A DNA stretch of 64,000 nt from Apium graveolens (Eukaryota > Streptophyta > Magnoliopsida > Apiales > Apiaceae): positions 16,294,850 through 16,358,849 of the forward strand of contig NC_133652.1 in assembly GCF_009905375.1 (NCBI RefSeq). Direction: 5' to 3'. The position numbers were made by a program, and so were the translations under genes. The notes under the pieces are model-generated. The model worked only from the letters and a program-made list of their open reading frames with translations. It did not search any database and was not told the origin of the DNA. This document shows positions 57,981 to 64,000 of this stretch, in pieces. Numbering within the stretch: position 1 is the first letter of the stretch; the number at the start of each line of letters is the position of its first letter.

Positions 57981-60011
57981 ATATAGTTTTCAAAACTATT
58001 AATCGAATAAGTTTTATTCGATAACTTTATTTTATTTAACGAATATTAGTTGAATATTCATTCGAGGACTTATGACTCCGTTTATTTTAATTAATGAATA
58101 TTATTCCGAATATTCATTCGAGAACTTATGACTCCGCTTACTTTATTTAATGAATATTATTTTGAATATTCATTCGAGGACTTAAGACTCCGTTTATTTT
58201 ATTTAATGAATATTATTTTGAATATTCATTTGAGGACTTATGACTCCGCTTATTTATTAAATAATATTCTTTATTTTATTAAAGAATAATGTTTCGATAA
58301 TCAAACTTATTTTTGATTATTCAAATAAAGATCGTACTTTCGTATAAGTATATCTTTGGTTATTTATTATTCATTTCAAGTATAAGTTTTAAAACTTTTA
58401 CTTTAATTATTTTTCTAAGGATTATCATTATGGGAATATTATTTAAATAATAATATTCAGATATTTTCTAATATATCGGGACTGATTTATTTCATTAAAT
58501 CAGCTTTACTCCAAACATTCTTAAAAATATTTTGGAGTCTTCAAAATAATTTTAAAAGTTAGAGCGGATCCCAAAACTCGTTTTCAGATTTGAGATCTTC
58601 CTTTCGAAGGAGACTTGAATATTTGCTCAAAAAAATTTTAGGGATCCGGCTATGTGGTGTATTTTATATTCGCAACGAGTTGCTATTTTGAGAAAACAAT
58701 TTGATTACTTGCCCAACGTTCGGGAAGTAAGTCCATCTAATTGAGTCGGCATAAGCGACAGACCGGGGTACGGTCTATGAAGGTGTAAGAGGCTGGGTGA
58801 CAGTCCATCCACGCGTGAGTGGCCGGGTAACGGTCTAGCGCGAGGTCCTAATACGGCCAGGGTGATGACCGGCGAGGAATTCATCCATCTACAGTAGAAA
58901 AAGGTTACTTATTGGTATCTTTGCCTGATCAGCAAGATATCGGGTTTATGCCAAAATTCTTTTCTTTCCAAATTCATTGGATATTGCAACTCTGTTCATA
59001 CTTTACATGACAGAGGTTTTCAGGAAATGTATGAGAGATATATATGGATATATATCGGGACTTAATGAAGTATCTCTTAACTTCATTTCTTTTGAATGAT
59101 ATTTCAAAGATTGAATCTATTCAAATCTTATCTTGTATTCTCATCTATGTGATGAACTTTTGAAACTAATAATAACTTGAACGGTGGTAGTTCAAGTAGT
59201 ATTCAGAAAAGATATAAGTATATTGGAGTATCTTGTAACTTCATCTTTTCAACTTATATCTGGTTAATGATTATCTTATGCATGACAAAGGTTTTCACAA
59301 AAATGTTGAGACAAGGTTAAATATATGAGATCACCTTGCAACGATATTTTTATACAGTTATAAACTGGAACTCTGTGTATATTATGCATGGCAGAGGATT
59401 TCAAAGATTATGAAAAGTATATATACATACATACCGAATATTTTGCGATTTGGTCGCGTTAAGATATCAAACTTAGTTCATTTTTTTTTGACCAAGACTT
59501 TCATGAGTACTATGAGAATGCTCACATATTGTAAATCATTATACATATTATTTTGGTGGGCTTGTTGCTCACCCTTGCTTTCTTCTTTCATCACACAACA
59601 ACAGATAGACAAGATGAACAGGATCAAGATCCCAATTCATGAGCGGTTAGGAAACGTTCCGCAGTTTTCTATATGCGTTGATGCCACTGTAGCTGAGGTA
59701 GGAACTACCAATAGGCTAGGTTTTCAACTTTTGATGTACCAGACTTATATATATTTATGAATTGTAATAATGGCAAGAAATATGTAAATTATTCAGAAAC
59801 CCTTTTTAAGGTGAAATGGTTTATAATTGTGGAATAAAATGACTTGTGTTATTTTTGGTATTCATCTCTGAGACTATAACTTGTGGTGTGTGTGAATATA
59901 TTGTGGGGTCACAGTACGCAGTAGTTGGTTGACTGTTAAGATTAAGTATTGATAAGGGAAATGGAACTCGTGACAACCTGGATCCCCGACCCCGGATTTG
60001 GCGGTGTTACA
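56039..60011 (+). repeat. Gypsy-E 3' LTR
   Basis: 3973 bp, 115 bp longer than the 5' LTR, mostly from two extra tandem units. Confidence 0.95.
58025..58255 (+). repeat. 57-bp tandem repeat in Gypsy-E 3' LTR (4 units)
   Basis: Four units of ATTTAATGAATATTATTTTG + AATATTCATTCGAGGACTTA + TGACTCCG with small variants; the 5' LTR has two. Confidence 0.9.
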
Positions 60012-60264
60012 AGGTTGCTACAATCTAATCAAAGTATTGATTAGCTACAATAAATTCAGCAGCATAACATTCTGTTTACAAGGATAATAAATTCAAGCTT
60101 TAATGGAGCTCTCGTAAACTGTCCGTGTTTGCTGAAGAAGATAACTAACTGAATTGAATTACATTCACTTCAATTTTGTAGTCTTTTAAAATTAAATGAA
60201 CAGCTGGCCAATTCATGTCCACACAAATCATTTAACTTTGCTGTATTTAACTCAGTGAACAACA

Positions 60265-60580
60265 CCTTCTGTGGCGACAAAGTTCCTATGTATAGCCTCT
60301 GTGGCGATAGCTCTGTGGCGCCACAATCACCCTGTATAGCCTCTGTGGCGACACCTTCTCCTATATGGACTCTGTGGTGACAGTTTATCTTATAACACTC
60401 TGCGGTGACAAGTTCTGTGGCGACACTTTCTCCTGTATAGCCTCTGTGGCGACACACACTCTCCCTGTATTGCCTTAAGCAATTTGTTCTAACACCTTCT
60501 GTGGTGACAGGGGCTTCTGTGGCGACAGAGGTTCCTTAGAGCAAATCCTCTGTGGTTATTTCTCCTGTGGTGACAGGGGT
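60265..60580. repeat. TCTGTGGCGACA repeats in Copia-D LTR
   Basis: Twelve variants of (C/T)TCTGTGG(C/T)GACA occur between 60268 and 60575 at irregular spacing of 13-60 bp. They lie in the LTR half far from the stem-loop end, i.e. probably U3 of the minus-strand element. Confidence 0.85.
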
Positions 60581-61270
60581 TCCTTAGTGTCTTTACTTAG
60601 AATATTTTTGGTTCTTTGTCAAGTCACTCTCCAGTGTATCAATCATTTTTCTTATGTTAATTGAATAAAAAAATACTTCCTTGAAATGCTGATGTTTGGT
60701 GCACTGGTCTGGTTCACAAACAACTAGCCTTGAGAGGATCCTGACTCAATTTGTCTTATTATTCTGAGTTGATACATACTGATGTTTATCCACTGCTTCT
60801 TTCACTGAACCCTTGATTTGTAACACTTGAAGTCAATACATGCAGCTGATACTTAAAGCCTATTGATGTCTTATTCTTCATGGCTGCTTGAACATATTAA
60901 TGAACTTCTTCTCATGATCTGGAGGAGAGCTTAATGAATCAATCACATCATTTGGTTCTTTGTGTTTATCCTGTCTTCATCTGAAGGGTTCCTGTGCTTT
61001 ACAGTTTAATAAAGTTTATCTGTTTCTATTTTCATGTTGAGTTATAAATCCTCGATTACATGTTACATTACATTATGCTTTACAATCTCCCCTATTTGAT
61101 TGTTAGAGTTCGACAAGCAAATCCTTAAGGATAACTCAACTGATAATAAGAAAAAGTATGAACTATAAAAATAGATAAAGATATTAAATACATTCTGGAT
61201 TACATATTCATTTTCAGATTTCTTACAATACAAATTATAAAGAAGTGTTCCTCGAGCCTAAACATATACT

Positions 61271-62152
61271 CTATGTCTTCTTTGTCTTTGACTTCTTCTG
61301 CTTCCTGCTTCCTTCTTCTTCTTTAGGCTGAACGTATTTTCTCTTAGAGACTTTCTTTTGAGGACCTGAAGGTTTTGGAGGAGACTCTTTCAGCTCATTC
61401 AATCTAGCTTGTACACAATCACGAGCTTCTATTTCAAGTGCATTGATTGGAGGTGGATTGTTTAGCTCATGAAGCATTATCTCAAGATACTTGACTTTAG
61501 AGCATTTAGGAACCAGATCAAACAGTAGAGATGATTTTCTGGACATTACGAAGACTGTTATCCTTTTTGGATGTCCTCTTACTCTGCTGGTGTCATTGAT
61601 CGATTCTTCTTCCGTTATTTCATCAAGAATCTTTATGATAGGGATCAAAGCAACCTTGTCATCTTTACAGGTAGACAGTTTGTCATCTGTCAAGGCTTGC
61701 TGAATTGAGCTTGATTCACTTGTCCTGAAGTCTTTGATTCTGATTCTGCATTTGTTGATTCTAAAGACTAACTCTCCTTCACTGTCAATACTGATTATGG
61801 GTTCAGTGTCTTTGAGAAGACCAATTTCTGCTTCTCCATTAATGGACACCATCTCATGATATTCTCTTCTGATTGCCCTCATATCCTTCTCTGTGTCTCT
61901 GATCATCTTTTCATTGAGCCTATAAGCGTACAGAACTTCAGCGGCTTTGACATCTGCTACAGATCTCTTAACACCTGGAGCTGTCAGTTTAGCTCTTTTG
62001 CTCCTTAGTTGACTTTCCAGAAAGGTAAGCTGTAGATAGCGAATGGTTCTTATGTGTTGGTCAGATATGGTGATATTCTGCAATCTACCACCCGCAACAA
62101 GTTTGATCACAAACGGATACATAAATGCTTGAAAAATGCGATCCCTCCTCAC
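61271..62152 (-). pseudogene. Copia-D 3' accessory ORF, 5'-truncated
   Basis: 293 open codons ending 187 bp before the polypurine tract. From the left: FQAFMYPFVIKL, ISDQHIRTIRYLQLTFLESQ, a basic helix-rich middle (NEKMIRDTEKDMRAIRREYH), and a Lys/Arg-rich tail (KKVSKRKYVQPKEEEGSRKQ) resembling a nuclear localisation signal. No enzyme motif. Position before the 3' LTR matches the extra ORF of Copia-A. Its first codons (about 62130-62152) overlap the integrase of the adjoining Athila fragment, so the Met at 62152 is probably an accident of the junction. Confidence 0.65.
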
Positions 62153-62770
62153 TGATTATGACTCTTGGAGTTTCGAATCTTGTAAATATCTGCTTGTGAA
62201 GAAAATTGAGCACTACCTTCGCATCATTTGTCGGTAAAGCTTTAACTTCCACCCATTTCGACACATAATCGACCGCCTAAAAGATATACTGATTTTTGCA
62301 AGATGAGACAAATGGCCCCATGAAGTCAATATCCTAAACATCAAAGACCTCAACCTCGAGAAGCACTTAAGCGATATCTCATCCCTCTTTGACATATTAC
62401 CAACACGCTGGCATCAATCACATTTCAAAACAAACTGATGCGCATCCTTAAACAATGTAGGCCAGAAGAATCCTGCTTGAAGGATACGAGTTGTTGTCTT
62501 TTCTCCATCATAGTGGCCTCCATAAATAGTCGAACGCAGTCTCGCAAGATTCCCCCCATTTCGCTGTACGGAATACATCTCTCGATGATTTGGTCAGCAC
62601 CTTGCCGAAACAAAAATGGCTCATCCCACATGTACCACTTTACTTCATGAAGAAACTTCTTCCTTTGAGCATAAGTCAGGTCTGGAGGCATAACGTTGCT
62701 ATTACCTTCTGCTTGCACCCCAAACAACTGCTCATCGAGAAGAGACTCATTTATCAATGACTTATCCTGT
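62130..62770 (-). pseudogene. Athila-like integrase, truncated
   Basis: Minus-strand reading in several frames: ERCIPYSEMGGILRDC (zinc-domain start, 62600-62540), CDRCQ-type end of the zinc domain, WVEVKALPTNDAKVV-like reading, and LHKQIFTRFETPRVIIS (62160-62210), just before the second catalytic Asp position. The sequence then passes into the Copia-D ORF, so the final Glu and C-terminal domain are missing here. Frameshifts near 62430, 62390 and 62210. Confidence 0.8.
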
Positions 62771-62779
62771 GAAACTGTA

Positions 62780-63260
62780 CCTGGATCTTTTTAACGAGAG
62801 AGATGATTAGCGACTTAATTCTCAGTACCTTTTATATCCTTGATCTCTAACTCAAACTCCTGAAGTAAAAGAACCCATCAAATCAATCTTGGCTTCTAGT
62901 CCTTCTTCGAGACGAGATAGCGAATAGCAGCGTGATCAGTGAAAAATGTCACCTTCGTCCCAAGCAAATAAGATCGAAACTTCTCAAAACTGTAGATAAT
63001 GGCCAATAGTTCTTTCTCAGTAGTAGTGTAGTTCAGTTGAGCACCATTGAGGGTCTTACTAGCATAGTAAACCACATGAAATATATTATTCTTTCTTTAC
63101 CCAAGAACTGCTCCAACTGCATAATCACTTGCATCGCGCATCATTTCAAACTGCTCATTCCAATCAGGTACAGTTATGACAGGTGCCGTGATCAAACTCT
63201 TCTTTAAGCTCTCAAAAGAAGCTAGACACTCGTCGTCGAGCTTGAAAGGGACATCTTTCT
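62780..63260 (-). pseudogene. Athila-like RNase H
   Basis: Reads AVGAVLG, a stop, then FHVVYYASKTLNGAQLNYTT, KELLAIIYSFEKFRSYLLGT and KVTFFTDHAAIRYLVSKKD. These are the Gypsy RNase H landmarks in order, including the TDHAA catalytic region. Stops near 63100, 62900 and 62815. Confidence 0.85.
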
Positions 63261-63968
63261 CTAGCATGTTGCACAACGGCTTCGAAATTTTAGAGAACGC
63301 TGATAGAAACCCGCATGACCAAGAAAGTTGCGAATTCCTTTAACTGAAATTGGAGGGGGAAGGTTTTCAATGACCCCCACCTTGGCTTTGTCCACCTCAA
63401 GACCTTTACTAGAGATCTTGTGCCCAAGAATGATGCCCTGTCGCACCATAAAGTGACATTTATCCCAATTAAGAACCAGATTGGTCTCAACACACCTTTT
63501 CAGCACTAAACCAAGATTATGCAAGCATTCATCATAAGAAGTTCCAAAGACAGAGAAGTCATCCATGAACACTTCTACATTATTTCCAATCATATCAGAG
63601 AAGATATCCATCATGCATCTCTGAAATGTAGTCGGTGCACTACATAACCCAAAAAAAAACTCTTCTGAAGGAAAAAGTACCAAAAGAACAAGTGAAGGTC
63701 ATTTTTCTTGATCTTCTGGAGAAATACAAATCTGATTATAACCCGAATAGCCATCCAAAAGATAGTAGTACTCATACTTAGCCAATCTATCAAGCATCTG
63801 ATCAATAAAAGGAAGAGGGAAGTGATCTTTCCTTGTAGCTTTGTTCAACTTCCTATAATCCATACAAACTCTCCATCCCGTGACTGTTCGAGTATGAATA
63901 AGCTCATTCTTTTCATTAGCAACCATAGTGATGCCTCCTTTCTTCGGCACACACTGAACTGAGCTCAC
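63261..63968 (-). pseudogene. Athila-like Gypsy reverse transcriptase
   Basis: 63968-63699 gives CVPKKGGITMV, RTVTGWRVCMDYRKLNKATR and LDGYSGYNQICISPEDQEK. After a frameshift near 63690, 63683-63261 gives FGLCSAPTTFQRCMMDIFSD, the catalytic FMDDFSVFG, VLNWDKCHFMVRQGIILGHK and VKGIRNFLGHAGFYQR. The wording and FMDD box are Athila/Tat-type Ty3-gypsy. A frame change near 63300 ends the open reading. gag and protease would lie beyond the right edge. Confidence 0.9.
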
Positions 63969-64000
63969 CCAAGAACTGTCAGAAATGGGATAAATGATAC

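Larger units (their letters stand above)
46618..60011 (+). mobile_element. Gypsy-E: Ty3/gypsy element with ~4-kb LTRs
   Basis: LTRs 46618-50475 (3858 bp) and 56039-60011 (3973 bp), TGTAATAACCCC...GTGTTACA, with a perfect AGGTT duplication (46613-46617, 60012-60016). tRNA-iMet primer site at 50480-50491; polypurine AGGAGGGAAG at 56027-56036. The LTRs make up nearly 60% of the element and differ by about 2% by eye plus a repeat-number change. The 5.6-kb interior holds degenerate, rearranged Gypsy domains, so it is non-autonomous. Integrase C-terminal wording resembles chromovirus (Tekay/Del-like) elements. Confidence 0.95.
46463..61084 (-). repeat. Copia-D 3' LTR, split by Gypsy-E
   Basis: Left part 46463-46617 (TGTTAGTCCC...) and right part 60017-61084 (...GCTTTACA) give a 1.22-kb LTR once Gypsy-E and one AGGTT copy are removed. 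Stem-loop arms GTATCGTA (46476-46483) and TACGATAC (46501-46508) enclose a nine-G run. A minus-strand polypurine tract AAATAGGGGAGAT follows at 61085-61097. Confidence 0.85.

Noticed and set aside
60170..60457. Minus-strand 95-codon ORF with repeated HRG/ATE motifs.
   Set aside because: It is the translation of the TCTGTGGCGACA array inside a retrotransposon LTR.
1..64000. CRISPR arrays, bacterial operons, rRNA genes or prophage.
   Set aside because: Tandem arrays here lack CRISPR repeat-spacer regularity and the whole context is plant retroelement DNA.

Overview
The window is plant nuclear DNA, almost certainly eudicot and from a repeat-rich intergenic region. It has tRNA-iMet-primed Copia and Gypsy LTR retrotransposons, Stowaway-like and Harbinger-like MITEs, Mutator remnants and A+T-rich spacer. 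I find no intact cellular protein-coding gene, rRNA or CRISPR array. Species cannot be fixed from sequence alone.

Layout. 1-3255 is an A+T-rich higher-order repeat. 3256-9344 is spacer holding a SINE-like piece, a microsatellite, a Helitron-type 3' end (5763-5793), a Stowaway MITE (5964-6216), a plastid trnW fragment (7224-7250), copy 1 of an unidentified three-copy module (7656-8110) and a Mutator-type MITE with a 10-bp target duplication (8187-8572). 9345-22331 is Copia-A (minus strand, duplication CCATT), interrupted by Copia-B (15713-17416, duplication GTTTT). 22911-26978 is a solo LTR of a family with ~4-kb LTRs (duplication ACTTA). 26979-33480 is spacer with another Stowaway, module copies 2 and 3, a Harbinger-like element (29201-30088), a palindrome-rich segment and a LINE-type RNase H remnant.

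33750-36050 is a broken Mutator (MuDR) transposase. It is cut by what I read as an Athila-like Gypsy element on the minus strand running from about 36056 past the right edge. Inside its 3' LTR sits Copia-C (37329-43198, duplication CTCAC). Between its integrase and its 3' ORF sits Copia-D (LTR 46463-61084), whose LTR is itself split by Gypsy-E (46618-60011, plus strand, duplication AGGTT). The nest is therefore transposase > Athila > Copia-D > Gypsy-E, with Copia-C as a second insertion. LTR divergence by eye (Gypsy-E about 2%, Copia-C about 4%, Copia-A 6-7%) fits Gypsy-E being among the youngest.

The most interesting signals are: (1) a stem-loop 12-16 bp from the U5 end of all four Copia LTR families, with a constant G/C-run loop but different, still complementary, stem sequences; (2) the three-copy module at 7656, 28443 and 30713, non-coding by frame but holding a stem kept by paired changes; (3) a shared stop-containing linker at the gag-protease boundary of Copia-A and Copia-C; (4) Copia-C, which lost reverse transcriptase but keeps integrase, primer site and termini; (5) the scrambled interior of Gypsy-E.
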